Shown: in pieces, positions 41,102-49,169 of the stretch
How the letters are laid out: the number at the start of each line of letters is the position of its first letter
Numbering within the stretch: position 1 is the stretch's first letter
DNA from: Nitrospirota bacterium
Lineage (GTDB): Bacteria; Nitrospirota; Thermodesulfovibrionia; Thermodesulfovibrionales; UBA1546
Length of the DNA stretch: 49,169 nucleotides
Direction of reading: 5' to 3'
NCBI GenBank assembly: GCA_016195565.1
Contig: JACPZK010000027.1
Coordinates: 1-49,169, forward strand
Position numbers and translations under genes: made by a program
Notes under the pieces: generated by a model
Seen by the model: only the letters and a program-made list of their open reading frames with translations
Database searches by the model: none
Told to the model about the DNA's origin: nothing

Positions 41102-42003
41102 CTCAATAACATTTCCAGCAGAGCCTTTTGAACGTGCAGCCTGTTCTCTGCCTGATCAAATACAGCGCTGTGCAGGCCGTCCATAATCTCATCCGTTATC
41201 TCTTCGCCTCTGTGCGCGGGCAGGCAGTGAAGCACAATGACATCCTTCTTTGCGCAGGAAAGAAGCTTGCTGTTTATCTGATAATCTTTCAGCCTCTTTC
41301 TTTTTTCCTCAGCTTCTTCTTCTTGACCCATGCTGACCCAGACATCCGTATAAATCACATCAGCCCGTCCCGCAGCCTCTTTCGGATTCCTGAGAATAAT
41401 TATCTCGCTCTTTGCAGAAGCCTTTGCTTTTTCAAATACTTCGGAATCCGGCTCATAACCTTCAGGACACGCAACAGTAAGGTTCATTTCCACCCTTGAT
41501 GCAGCCTCAATCAGCGAGTTTGCAACATTATTGCCGTCGCCGATGTATGCAACCTTGATATCTTTTAGGCGTCCTTTTTTCTCAAGTATGGTTATTAAAT
41601 CAGCCAGCGCCTGACATGGATGATGTAAATCGCTGAGCCCGTTGATAACAGGCATGGAAGAATGCGATGCAAACTCTTCAAGCAAATCGTGCCCGAAGGT
41701 CCTTACAACAACTGCGTCCAGGTATCTGGAAAGCGTCCTTGCCGTATCCGCTGTTGTCTCGCCTCTGCCAAGCTGTATCTCATTAGGGGTTAAATAGACT
41801 GAATGCGCGCCTAACTGATAAATCCCAACCTCAAACGAAACCCTTGTCCTCGTAGATGCCTTCCCAAAAAGAAGCCCGATGCTTTTCCCAATCAGCGGGC
41901 ATTTGTTAGCATCAACGCCTGATTTCATATCAATTGCCCGCTTCAGGAGTTTATCTATCTCTTCTGAAGATAAATCCCATAATGTCAGAAAGTCTCTTTT
42001 CAT
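41098..42003 (-). CDS. argF: Ornithine carbamoyltransferase
   Basis: The 301-residue enzyme has the carbamoyl phosphate motif KASTRTRVSFE, the DLHHPCQALAD block, and HCLPAHRGEEIT. It makes citrulline in arginine synthesis. ATG 42003 with a GGAG site is chosen over an upstream extension. It lies downstream of argD on the same strand, separated by a palindromic repeat. Confidence 0.97.
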   Translation of the reverse strand: MKRDFLTLWDLSSEEIDKLLKRAIDMKSGVDANKCPLIGKSIGLLFGKASTRTRVSFEVGIYQLGAHSVYLTPNEIQLGRGETTADTARTLSRYLDAVVVRTFGHDLLEEFASHSSMPVINGLSDLHHPCQALADLITILEKKGRLKDIKVAYIGDGNNVANSLIEAASRVEMNLTVACPEGYEPDSEVFEKAKASAKSEIIILRNPKEAAGRADVIYTDVWVSMGQEEEAEEKRKRLKDYQINSKLLSCAKKDVIVLHCLPAHRGEEITDEIMDGLHSAVFDQAENRLHVQKALLEMLLS

Positions 42004-42039
42004 TTTAAATACTCCTGCCTGCCATTCTGCTCCCTCGTT

Positions 42040-42136
42040 TGTCATTGCGAGCGAAGCGAAGCAATCTCGTCTTTAAGATTGCGAAGCCTGTTTCTAACCT
42101 GTCTTTTGAGATTGCTTCGCTTCGCTCGCAATGACA
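42040..42136. repeat. Dispersed palindromic element 6, perfect 29-bp inverted repeat
   Basis: 42040-42068 (starting TGTCATTGCGAGCGAAGCGA) is exactly complementary to 42108-42136, around a 39-base loop that contains a partial copy of the same arm (AAGATTGCGAAGC). It fills the argD-argF gap. Confidence 0.9.
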
Positions 42137-42151
42137 CGCTTTCAATTTGTT

Positions 42152-43351
42152 TCATGTCACATTGCTCAACACTTCATCCAGTATATCAATCATGTTGTCT
42201 ATGTCTTTCCCATGCACAATCAGAGGAGGAGTAAAACGAAGCACATTCCCTGCTGTACAGCTAAGGAGAAGCCCCTTTTCCATACATGCCTTAACAATGG
42301 ATGAACAATCCCTTGTAAGCTCCATTCCTACAAGAAGTCCCATTCCTCTTATATCAGCTATCACAGCCGGAAATTCATTCTGGAGGCTTTTCAATTCCTT
42401 CCTGAGATATTCTCCCATCCGCTCGCACTGGTCAAACATAAAGCCGTCTTCAAGAATTGTCTCCATTGTCGCTATCGCTGCCGCACATACAAGCGGATTG
42501 CCGCCGAATGTAGATGCATGAGAACCCGGCACAAAGGCAGACGCCGCCTTGTCTGTGGCAAGCATTGCGCCTATCGGCACGCCGCTGCCAAGCCCTTTTG
42601 CCAGGGTCACTATATCAGGGACGGCATTAAAATGTTCGTAAGCAAAGAGTTTCCCTGTGCGTCCTATTCCTGTCTGAACCTCATCAAGAATAAGAAGCAG
42701 ATTATGCTTGTTGCACAGCTCACGCACTTTTTTAAAGTAATCATTGTCAGGGATCTTTACTCCTCCCTCACCCTGTATCGGCTCAAGCATAACAGCGCAG
42801 GTATTCTGTGTTATTGCAGATTCGAGCGCGCTGATATCATTAAAGGCTGCATGTTTGAAACCCGGAACCAATGGCTCAAAACCTTTCTGGAATTTCTCCT
42901 GGCCTGTCGCAGTAACAGTTGCAAGAGTCCTTCCATGAAATGAATTAACAGCGGTTATTATCTCAAATTTATCCTTGCCGAAATGCTCTTTAGCATATTT
43001 TCTGGCAAGTTTTATGGCTGCCTCGTTTGCCTCTGCTCCTGAATTACAGAAAAAAACCTTATCTGCAAAAGAGTGCTCCACAAGCAGTTTTGCAAGTTTT
43101 ATCTGCGGCTCTATATGATAGAGATTTGAGACATGAATCAGCCGCTGCGCCTGCTTCTGAATGGCGACAACGACCTTCGGATGGCAGTGTCCGAGCACAT
43201 TCACCGCTATCCCCCCGACAAAATCAAGGTATTCTTTTCCGTCCGCCCCCCACACCTTCATGCCGCGGCCTTTTCTGAGGACAATCGGAAACCTGTTATA
43301 CGTATTCATCAGATAATGCCCGGAATCTTCGAGAAGTTTCTTGATTTCCAT
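42152..43351 (-). CDS. argD: Acetylornithine aminotransferase
   Basis: The 399-residue PLP enzyme shows FVGGIAVNVLGHCHP, FCNSGAEANEAAIKLAR, LILDEVQTGIGRTG and the PLP lysine in DIVTLAKGLGSGVPIGA. It acts in arginine and possibly lysine synthesis (N-succinyl-DAP). ATG 43351 is chosen; an in-frame TTG lies 8 codons upstream and neither has a good ribosome site. Confidence 0.95.
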   Translation of the reverse strand: MEIKKLLEDSGHYLMNTYNRFPIVLRKGRGMKVWGADGKEYLDFVGGIAVNVLGHCHPKVVVAIQKQAQRLIHVSNLYHIEPQIKLAKLLVEHSFADKVFFCNSGAEANEAAIKLARKYAKEHFGKDKFEIITAVNSFHGRTLATVTATGQEKFQKGFEPLVPGFKHAAFNDISALESAITQNTCAVMLEPIQGEGGVKIPDNDYFKKVRELCNKHNLLLILDEVQTGIGRTGKLFAYEHFNAVPDIVTLAKGLGSGVPIGAMLATDKAASAFVPGSHASTFGGNPLVCAAAIATMETILEDGFMFDQCERMGEYLRKELKSLQNEFPAVIADIRGMGLLVGMELTRDCSSIVKACMEKGLLLSCTAGNVLRFTPPLIVHGKDIDNMIDILDEVLSNVT

Positions 43352-43505
43352 AAGTGATAATAACGAAAAATTCAATAAAAATCAAACGTAATAATAAATT
43401 GACATATTAGAAAACTTATGATAATTTTGCAGCAGAACCGCTATTAATACGGAGGCGGCAAAACCTTGCAGATAATTTGGATGTATGCAATTATAAGAAT
43501 ATAAC

Positions 43506-44909
43506 ATGGACAGCCAAGAAAAAGATTTTGTAAACGCCAAGGATATAATAAACCAGTTCACGGTTATTATAAGGACTGCTTATATCCACGACCCCGGCAA
43601 TATTGCCGTCACAACAGCAATGGACAGGTTTATTGCGCTTATGAGCCCTTTTATTGAGGCTGAGGGAGAACTGATGTTGGATCTTAGGGGAGAATTCTTC
43701 TATATCAATGATAAAAGAGTAAGATACCCTCTTGAGTTCCTGCCAAACTTTGATTTCCTGTCCAGGGAATTCAGGAAAAGAGGGCTTGGCAGTATTGCTT
43801 TTAAAGATACCTTGCAGCATGAAGACATCAGGGCCTTTTTGAAGGCATTTATAACATCTATGTTTTCAGAAACAACATTCGAGACTCTTGAAGAAAGCAT
43901 GTCCGGCATTGACAGCATTAAGGTTGGGAAACTGAAGAAGATAAGAACTGCCGGCGAAGGAAAACCTGACGTTCGCAGGGCTGTAAAAAAGACATATTTC
44001 AACGCTGTTTCGCATACAAGGGCTGTCATGAGCAAATTAAAAGCAGGGGAAGAAGTGAGTATGAGGAAGACCAAAAGAGTGGTAGAGTCAATGGTGGACC
44101 TGATTCTGGAGGAAGAACAGCTCCTTATTGGCATGACATCCATTAAAGACTATGACGAATACACCTATAATCATTCGGTTAATGTGAGCATACTGTCAGT
44201 TGCGCTCGGGCAGAGGATCGGACTGAACAGAAAGGCGCTGACAGAACTCGGAATCGTGGCGCTGTTCCATGACTTAGGAAAGATAGAAGTGCCAAAGGAA
44301 ATATTGAACAAGTCTACCAGCTTTACCGAGCAGGAATGGGACCTAGTAAAAAAACATCCCTTCTGGGGCGTAAGGGCGCTGTTGAGGATGAAAAAAATTG
44401 ACTACACCTCGATAAGATCTGCCATTACTTCATTTGAGCATCACATGTACTGCGACCTTTCCGGGTATCCGAAAATAAAAGAATCAATAGAACTGGACTT
44501 TTATTCAAAAATCGTCACGCTTGCCGACAACTATGACGGAATGACATCATCAAGGGTGTATGCAAGGATACCCATACCGCCTGACAAGGCCCTAAGCCTT
44601 ATGATGGAAAAGGCAGGGACGCAGCTTGACCCTACCCTTTTTAAATTTTTCACAAATATGATGGGTATTTTCCCTATAGGCACATTTGTTATGCTTGACA
44701 CAAAAGAACTCGGGCTTGTCTATCAAAGCGGCGCTATGTTTTTAAACAGGCCTCAGATTCTTGTCATTATTAACAGCAAAGAAGAAAAAGTTGACGGCTA
44801 TGTTGTGGACCTTGCAGAAAAAGACTCTGACGACAAATTCGTAAGGACGATTGTTAAAACCTTGGACCCCAATAAGTATAAGATTAATCTCTCAGATTAT
44901 CTGCTTTAA
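43506..44909 (+). CDS. HD-GYP domain protein (c-di-GMP phosphodiesterase-like)
   Basis: A 467-residue soluble protein. The N-terminal ~170 residues form an unfamiliar helical region. The HD-GYP domain follows: YTYNHSVNVSILSVALG, FHDLGKIEVPKEILNK, VKKHPFWGVRALL, EHHMYCDLSGYPK and LADNYDGMTSSRVY. The metal ligands are kept, and the signature reads LSGYP rather than GTGYP. It probably hydrolyses c-di-GMP, which controls type IV pili in many bacteria. A possible promoter, TTGACA at 43400 with an AT-rich -10, lies upstream. Confidence 0.9.
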   Translation: MDSQEKDFVNAKDIINQFTVIIRTAYIHDPGNIAVTTAMDRFIALMSPFIEAEGELMLDLRGEFFYINDKRVRYPLEFLPNFDFLSREFRKRGLGSIAFKDTLQHEDIRAFLKAFITSMFSETTFETLEESMSGIDSIKVGKLKKIRTAGEGKPDVRRAVKKTYFNAVSHTRAVMSKLKAGEEVSMRKTKRVVESMVDLILEEEQLLIGMTSIKDYDEYTYNHSVNVSILSVALGQRIGLNRKALTELGIVALFHDLGKIEVPKEILNKSTSFTEQEWDLVKKHPFWGVRALLRMKKIDYTSIRSAITSFEHHMYCDLSGYPKIKESIELDFYSKIVTLADNYDGMTSSRVYARIPIPPDKALSLMMEKAGTQLDPTLFKFFTNMMGIFPIGTFVMLDTKELGLVYQSGAMFLNRPQILVIINSKEEKVDGYVVDLAEKDSDDKFVRTIVKTLDPNKYKINLSDYLL

Positions 44910-44926
44910 AACAGCACGCTATTTAG

Positions 44927-44963
44927 GAGGCTGCGACTGTCTTTCGGCAATATTAAACTACCG
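44927..44963. repeat. Solitary right end of the MITE-like element
   Basis: 37 bases starting GAGGCTGCGACTGTC and ending TTAAACTACCG. They are an exact inverted copy of 46780-46816. The 302-bp gap between the HD-GYP gene and cooC holds this and element 7, with nothing else evident. Confidence 0.85.
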
Positions 44964-45015
44964 CTGTAAAAGTACAGGTGTTATTGAGAACTGCATAATA
45001 AATGTTTTCTGTTTC

Positions 45016-45102
45016 GTCATTCCCCGATTTAATCGGGGAATCCAGACGCTGTTCCGAAAGCCCTTATTTAATACTGGATTCCGCATCAAGTGCGGAATGA
45101 CA
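45016..45102. repeat. Dispersed palindromic element 7
   Basis: Begins GTCATTCCCCGATTTAATCG and ends TGCGGAATGACA; hairpins CCCCGATTTAATCGGGG and TTCCGCATCAAGTGCGGAA. Same layout as the element at 11353. Confidence 0.85.
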
Positions 45103-45211
45103 AAAAGGAACCCCAGCATCAAGACTACAGAGAATATCAAATTTTTGAGGTGAGATACAAAAATTTGAATTAATCAAAAACCGCTGTGGAATTATGAGTT
45201 ATAATACTTCC

Positions 45212-46003
45212 ATGAAGATAGCGATAACAGGAAAAGGCGGAGTCGGTAAAACAACCTTATCCGCTGTATTGAGCCATATCTTTGCATCTGAGGGGAAAAA
45301 GGTGATTGCAGTGGATGCAGACCCTGATGCAAACCTTGCCGCTGCCTTTGGCATAAGCCGCGCCGAGACTGCAAAGATTAAACCGATAGCAGAAATGACA
45401 TGGCTGGTTGAAGAACGGACAGGAGCAAAGCCCGGCAGTTCAGGAGGCATCTTCAAACTCAATCCGAGAGTGGACGACATCCCTGCCGAATACGGCTACA
45501 GGTTTGACAACATAACTCTGCTGATAACAGGAAGATCAAAAGAAGCGGCGTCGGGCTGTTACTGTCCTGAAAATGTATTTTTAAAAAGGCTTCTCAAACA
45601 TCTCATCGCTGAAAGGGATGAGGTTGTGATAGTGGATATGGAGGCAGGTATCGAACACCTTACAAGGGGAACCACCGAGCATGTGGATGCTTTTATAGTC
45701 GTTGTCGAGCCTGGACAGAGGAGCATTCAGACAGCACACACCGTCAAGGAGATGGCAGAAGGGCTTGGAGTAAAAAATGTTATGGCAGTCGCCAACAAGG
45801 TAAGAACAGCAGAAGACCTTGATTTCATAAAAACCAGTATGGCTGGCATGAAACTGATAGGTGTTATAAGCTTCAGCAATTCAATAATGGAAGCTGACAT
45901 AAAAGGCGTCTCTCCATATAAAAACTCGCCAGAAACAACAAAGGAAATAAAAAAAATCAAAGACACTCTTGAAGGCATCCTCTCTACGAGCCATCGGCAA
46001 TGA
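45212..46003 (+). CDS. cooC: CooC-type nickel-insertion ATPase
   Basis: The 263-residue MinD-like ATPase begins MKIAITGKGGVGKTTLSAVL (deviant Walker A) and has VIAVDADPDANLAAA and VIVDMEAGIEHLTRGT. Its CYC pair (SGCYCPEN) is the nickel/zinc-binding CxC of CooC. CooC and AcsF mature the Ni-Fe-S clusters of CO dehydrogenase/acetyl-CoA synthase. ATG 45212 matches the family start; an in-frame ATG at 45194 adds 6 residues and cannot be excluded. It overlaps the next gene by ATGA. Confidence 0.93.
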   Translation: MKIAITGKGGVGKTTLSAVLSHIFASEGKKVIAVDADPDANLAAAFGISRAETAKIKPIAEMTWLVEERTGAKPGSSGGIFKLNPRVDDIPAEYGYRFDNITLLITGRSKEAASGCYCPENVFLKRLLKHLIAERDEVVIVDMEAGIEHLTRGTTEHVDAFIVVVEPGQRSIQTAHTVKEMAEGLGVKNVMAVANKVRTAEDLDFIKTSMAGMKLIGVISFSNSIMEADIKGVSPYKNSPETTKEIKKIKDTLEGILSTSHRQ

Positions 46004-46599
46004 GAAAAAACAGCAATAAAAAAACAATAAGACAGGAAATCCTTCTGAAAAGAGACGCCATTTCAGAAAATATCAAAAGAGAAAAAGATGCCGCGATAAG
46101 ACAGCGCATAATCCGGCTCCCTGAATTCACAGATGCAAAAAAAATACTTTTCTATGCCTCTTTCAGAAACGAGGTTGATACGATGGAGATGATTAAAATT
46201 TCACTCAGTCAGGGTAAAAGAGTCATACTGCCGAAAGTTGATAAAGAAAATAAGATGTTAAAACTCTACGAAATAAAAGCTATGAGCGAACTCATGCAGG
46301 GCTACATGGGAATCTTAGAACCGTTTGTATCAGAGGAAAGATTAACAGGGCTTGACGATATGGACCTCGTCATCATTCCGGGCGCAGCCTTTGATATTTC
46401 AGGAAACAGGCTCGGCTACGGCGCAGGATTTTATGACAGGCTCCTTGCAGGAATAAAAAATAAAATCCCGGTAATTGCTTCTGCTTATGAGGAACAGATT
46501 GTTGATAATATACCTTCAGAGCCCCATGATGTAAAAGTCAGCAAGATTGTTACAGACATGAGAGTTATTGAGTGCGGAGATAAAAACAGCACAGTCTAA
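46000..46599 (+). CDS. 5-formyltetrahydrofolate cyclo-ligase
   Basis: The 199-residue protein has KKTIRQEILLKRDAIS, FYASFRNEVDT and the family signature GAAFDISGNRLGYGAGFYDR. It turns 5-formyl-THF into 5,10-methenyl-THF using ATP. The tie to cooC fits folate-dependent one-carbon flow of the Wood-Ljungdahl pathway. Confidence 0.95.
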   Translation: MRKNSNKKTIRQEILLKRDAISENIKREKDAAIRQRIIRLPEFTDAKKILFYASFRNEVDTMEMIKISLSQGKRVILPKVDKENKMLKLYEIKAMSELMQGYMGILEPFVSEERLTGLDDMDLVIIPGAAFDISGNRLGYGAGFYDRLLAGIKNKIPVIASAYEEQIVDNIPSEPHDVKVSKIVTDMRVIECGDKNSTV

Positions 46600-46639
46600 C
46601 CAGAAGAATATAGTTGGCTCTTCTCTGGCATGCAGACAT

Positions 46640-46819
46640 CATGAGGCTGCGGCTGGATTGAGGCAAGATTCACGGGTCTATCAGAATAGGGGCTGAAGTC
46701 GCAACGAAGTGGAGCGGATAGCCCCGCCTGAGAAATTGTAATGTCATAATATATTGAACTAACACTTACAGTATTACAACGGTAGTTTAATATTGCCGAA
46801 AGACAGTCGCAGCCTCATG
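46640..46819. mobile_element. MITE-like element with ~30-bp inverted ends
   Basis: The left end starts CATGAGGCTGCGGCTGGATT; the right end, read inverted, starts CATGAGGCTGCGACTGTCTT. Inside is a hairpin (GGGGCT at 46689 with AGCCCC at ~46720). No open frame is present. Solitary ends occur at 25769 (left type) and 44927 (right type). It ends 10 bases before the lysA stop. Target duplications are not clear. Confidence 0.7.
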
Positions 46820-46829
46820 GAACATCAAA

Positions 46830-48092
46830 TCACACGCTTTTTAAAAACTTAGGAATCCGCACATTTCTCAATATATCTTTGTACGTTTCCCTTTCCCTTA
46901 TTAAAAAATGCTCTCTTCCCTTTACCATTACTTCTGCAGGCCTGGGGCGGCTGTTATAATTTGAACTCATTGAAAAACCGTATGCTCCGGCTCCCATCAC
47001 AGCCAGATATTCTCCCTGCTTTACCGCAGGCATCTCCCTTTCTTTCGCAATAAAGTCTCCTGACTCGCAGATAGGCCCCACAACATCGGCAAATATGCCG
47101 CTTCTCCTTGTTTTCCTCAGAGGCAGAATGCGGTGATAGGCGCCGTAAAGCGAAGGCCTGAGCAGGTCATTCATCCCCGCATCCACTATCACAAACTCCT
47201 TTTCGCATCCCTCTTTAAGGTAAAGGGTCTTTGTAACGAGTATTCCCGCATTGCCGGCTATAGACCTGCCCGGCTCCATTATCAAGGTCATCTTTCTTCC
47301 CTTAAGCAGCGGCAGAAGATTTCTTGCAAGGTCTGAAGGCACAGGCGGCTCTTCATCCTTATACGAGATGCCAAGCCCGCCGCCTATGTCAAGGCATTTG
47401 ATATTTACTCCCTGAGCGCTGAGTTCATCAACAAGGACCAGAATCCTTCTGAGCGCATCAACAAACGGAGACACTTTTGTAATTTGAGAACCTATGTGCT
47501 TGTGTATGCCGATAACAGAAATATTTTTAAGCCTGCTTGCAGTTCTGTAATGTTCAACCGCATCGTCAATCGGTATGCCGAATTTATGCTGTCTGAGCCC
47601 TGTGGAAATATAAGGATGCGTTTCAGGGTCAATATCGGGATTAATCCTCAATCCGACAGGAGCCTTTGTCTTCATCTCTCCGGCAATCCTGTTTATCGCT
47701 CTGAGTTCATCTTCAGACTCTACATTGAACATGAGTATTTTTGATTTCAGCGCAAACCTTATCTCTTCATCGGTTTTCCCGACGCCTGCATATACAATCT
47801 TTTTCGGAGATATGCCTGCATTTAAAGCCGCGTATAACTCTCCGCCTGAAACAATATCAGCGCCTCCGCCGTTTTTTGCAAAAAGCCTCAAAATAGACGG
47901 ATTTGAATTTGACTTAAGCGCAAAGCAGATTATATGCGGATAACCGTTAAATGCGTTTTCATACGCCTTGAAATGCCTGAGAAGCGTTTTATAGCTGTAT
48001 ATGTAAAGAGGTGTTCCGTATTTCTCCGCAAGCCTCTTTACAGGCACATCCTCTGCAAACAGTTCATTCCTCTTATATCTGAAAAAATGCAT
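46830..48092 (-). CDS. lysA: Diaminopimelate decarboxylase
   Basis: The 420-residue PLP enzyme performs the last step of lysine synthesis. It shows TPLYIYSYKTLLRHF, FALKSNSNPSILRLF (PLP lysine), IVSGGELYAAL, LDIGGGLGISY, GPICESGDF and MGAGAYGFSMSSNYNSRPRP. ATG 48092 begins the conserved part; the frame extends 22 codons upstream but unlike the family. Confidence 0.97.
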   Translation of the reverse strand: MHFFRYKRNELFAEDVPVKRLAEKYGTPLYIYSYKTLLRHFKAYENAFNGYPHIICFALKSNSNPSILRLFAKNGGGADIVSGGELYAALNAGISPKKIVYAGVGKTDEEIRFALKSKILMFNVESEDELRAINRIAGEMKTKAPVGLRINPDIDPETHPYISTGLRQHKFGIPIDDAVEHYRTASRLKNISVIGIHKHIGSQITKVSPFVDALRRILVLVDELSAQGVNIKCLDIGGGLGISYKDEEPPVPSDLARNLLPLLKGRKMTLIMEPGRSIAGNAGILVTKTLYLKEGCEKEFVIVDAGMNDLLRPSLYGAYHRILPLRKTRRSGIFADVVGPICESGDFIAKEREMPAVKQGEYLAVMGAGAYGFSMSSNYNSRPRPAEVMVKGREHFLIRERETYKDILRNVRIPKFLKSV

Positions 48093-48246
48093 GATTTCAC
48101 TCTGATTTTCTTTTATATTTTTTAACACAGTCTGTCTTATAAAGTCAAAAACAGACAATCCAAGAATATATCAGGAACGGAAACATACGAGGAATTAAAC
48201 AAGGACAACATTTGACAGCCATTTTTAAAGGACTTATAATTACACG

Positions 48247-49169
48247 ATGATTCCTATAACCATATTTCTTCTATCCATAGTCCTGCAGCTTGCCACTGCC
48301 ATTTTTGCCATTTTATTGATACGCATTACAGGACGAAAACTTGCGTGGATACTAATCGCTCTCGCAATGGCGCTGATGGCGTCGCGCCGTATCGTTACCT
48401 TTGCAATGTTACTCTCGTCAGGTAAGGAAATGCCCCTTGATATCGCGGAAATAATTCCCTTTATCGTCTCCTGCCTGATGCTGCCAGGAGTCCTGCGTAT
48501 AAAACATTATTTCCTTTCCATTCGGTTAGCAGAGGATAGTCTGAGGGCATCCGAAAAAAATCCCGTGAATTACTTGAAACCGCATTAAAAGAGATGGAGG
48601 CGCGTAAAAAACTCGAAGAACAACTCCGCCAATCCCAGAAGATGGAAGCCGTAGGAACCCTGACAGGAGGCATAGCCCATGACTTCAATAACATTTTGAC
48701 GGCAATAATAGGCTACGGCAATATCCTCAAGATGAAACTGGAAAAAGAAAGCCCATTGCTGCCCTACACAGACCAGATACTTGCCTCGGCAGAGCGCGCA
48801 GCCAATCTCACACAAAGCCTGCTTGCCTTCAGCAGGAAACAAGTAATCAATCCCAAACCCGTAAACCTAAACGAGATAACGGCAAGCGTAGAGAAAATAC
48901 TTCTTAGGATAATAGGCGAAGACATAGAACTGAGGGTAATAACGCCCCCGCCTTCGGCACCCCCTCTTAATTTAAGAGGGGGTTGGGGGGAGTTAATTGT
49001 CATGGCAGACGCAGGACAGCTTGAGCAGGTCTTAATGAACCTTGCAGCCAATGCAAGAGACGCAATGCCCGAAGGAGGCACACTGACAATAGAGACAGGG
49101 CTTGAAGAGCTTGACATGGACTTTCTTAAGATACATGAGTATGGAAAGCCCGGGACGTATGCAGTGATA
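48247..49169 (+). pseudogene. Sensor histidine kinase, frameshifted at a poly-A tract and cut by the window end
   Basis: The first frame (48247-~48560) encodes about three transmembrane helices and a linker ending [12 protein letters not shown]-like ([11 protein letters not shown]). A run of seven A (48554-48560) then shifts the frame. With one more A the linker would read on into [17 protein letters not shown] and a full kinase core: [20 protein letters not shown] (H-box) and LMNLAANARDAMPEGG (N-box), open to the last base. This is a hybrid kinase or stand-alone kinase of the HDFNN type. The break may be a sequencing error, a real mutation or a slippage site. A palindromic repeat is inserted in frame at ~48945-48992. 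Confidence 0.85.
48945..48992. repeat. Palindromic repeat inserted in the kinase gene
   Basis: CCCCCTCTTAA (48960-48970) pairs with TTAAGAGGGGG (48972-48982), followed by TTGGGGGG. In frame it encodes PPPSAPPLNLRGGWGE between two conserved parts of the ATPase domain. Confidence 0.8.

Noticed and set aside
43440-43500. Possible c-di-GMP riboswitch before the HD-GYP gene
   Set aside because: The leader has GGAGGCGGCAAAACC but not the conserved GEMM core or paired arms.
1-49169. tRNA or rRNA genes
   Set aside because: No cloverleaf or rRNA-like segment was recognised in the intergenic spaces, most of which are under 250 bp and filled by repeats or promoters.

Overview
The window reads as chromosome of a Gram-negative, probably anaerobic bacterium, most likely a Nitrospirota (Thermodesulfovibrionia-like) or Desulfobacterota relative. 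This rests on gene content only: a RACo-type corrinoid activase and a CooC-type CODH/ACS nickel ATPase (both Wood-Ljungdahl accessory proteins), LarC, a TonB protein, lipoproteins, a type IV pilus tip locus with a sigma-54-type promoter, and an archease without RtcB nearby. No rRNA or tRNA gene was seen and no marker fixes the genus.

Layout. 1-411: the end of an IS transposase and an orphan antitoxin. 437-9272: a PP-loop tRNA thiolase, then a tightly packed minus-strand operon (queH, spoIID-like, queA, SPOR protein, phoH, pgpH-like, ybeY, hisF), then a TumE/TumA toxin-antitoxin pair. 9432-13122: RACo-like protein, asd, DUF488 protein. 13142-23696: type IV pilus minor-pilin/PilY1 locus split by a VapBC module, with a repeated 14-bp palindromic operator and a near-perfect sigma-54 promoter. 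23712-25724: small minus-strand genes (coiled-coil protein, DUF2283/DUF4258 pair, DsbC-like protein). 25919-31493: murA, rpsU, ROK kinase, lepB, ribE, ribBA. 31612-37683: minus-strand cluster archease, rsmA, tonB, geranylgeranyl-reductase-like protein, JAMM protease, UspA, galT, coaX. 37859-39849: accessory island with a lipoprotein, a DUF2971 gene bounded by two attC-like sites, and a second DUF4258-like/DUF2283 pair. 39920-48092: larC, argF, argD, HD-GYP protein, cooC, 5-formyl-THF cyclo-ligase, lysA. 48247-end: a sensor histidine kinase split by one missing A in a poly-A tract and cut by the window edge.

Repeats are the most striking feature. (i) At least 13 loci carry short tandem repeats with 7-base (sometimes 8-base) units, several of them in frame inside conserved genes (ybeY, queA, larC, archease) or forming signal peptides and start sites. 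(ii) Seven intergenic elements start with GTCA(T/C) and end with ATGACA around long inverted repeats. (iii) A ~180-bp MITE-like element with inverted ends lies at 46640-46819, with solitary ends at 25769 and 44927. A four-helix-bundle (IVP/S23) gene sits inside the pilus operon with heptamer arrays at both edges, which suggests it arrived as a unit.

Strongest leads: the shared palindrome linking a toxin-antitoxin promoter to two pilus promoters; the integron-cassette-like structure around the DUF2971 gene; the heptamer-bordered IVP unit; a phoH frame that needs a non-standard start codon; a probably leaderless TumE promoter; and the frameshifted kinase.
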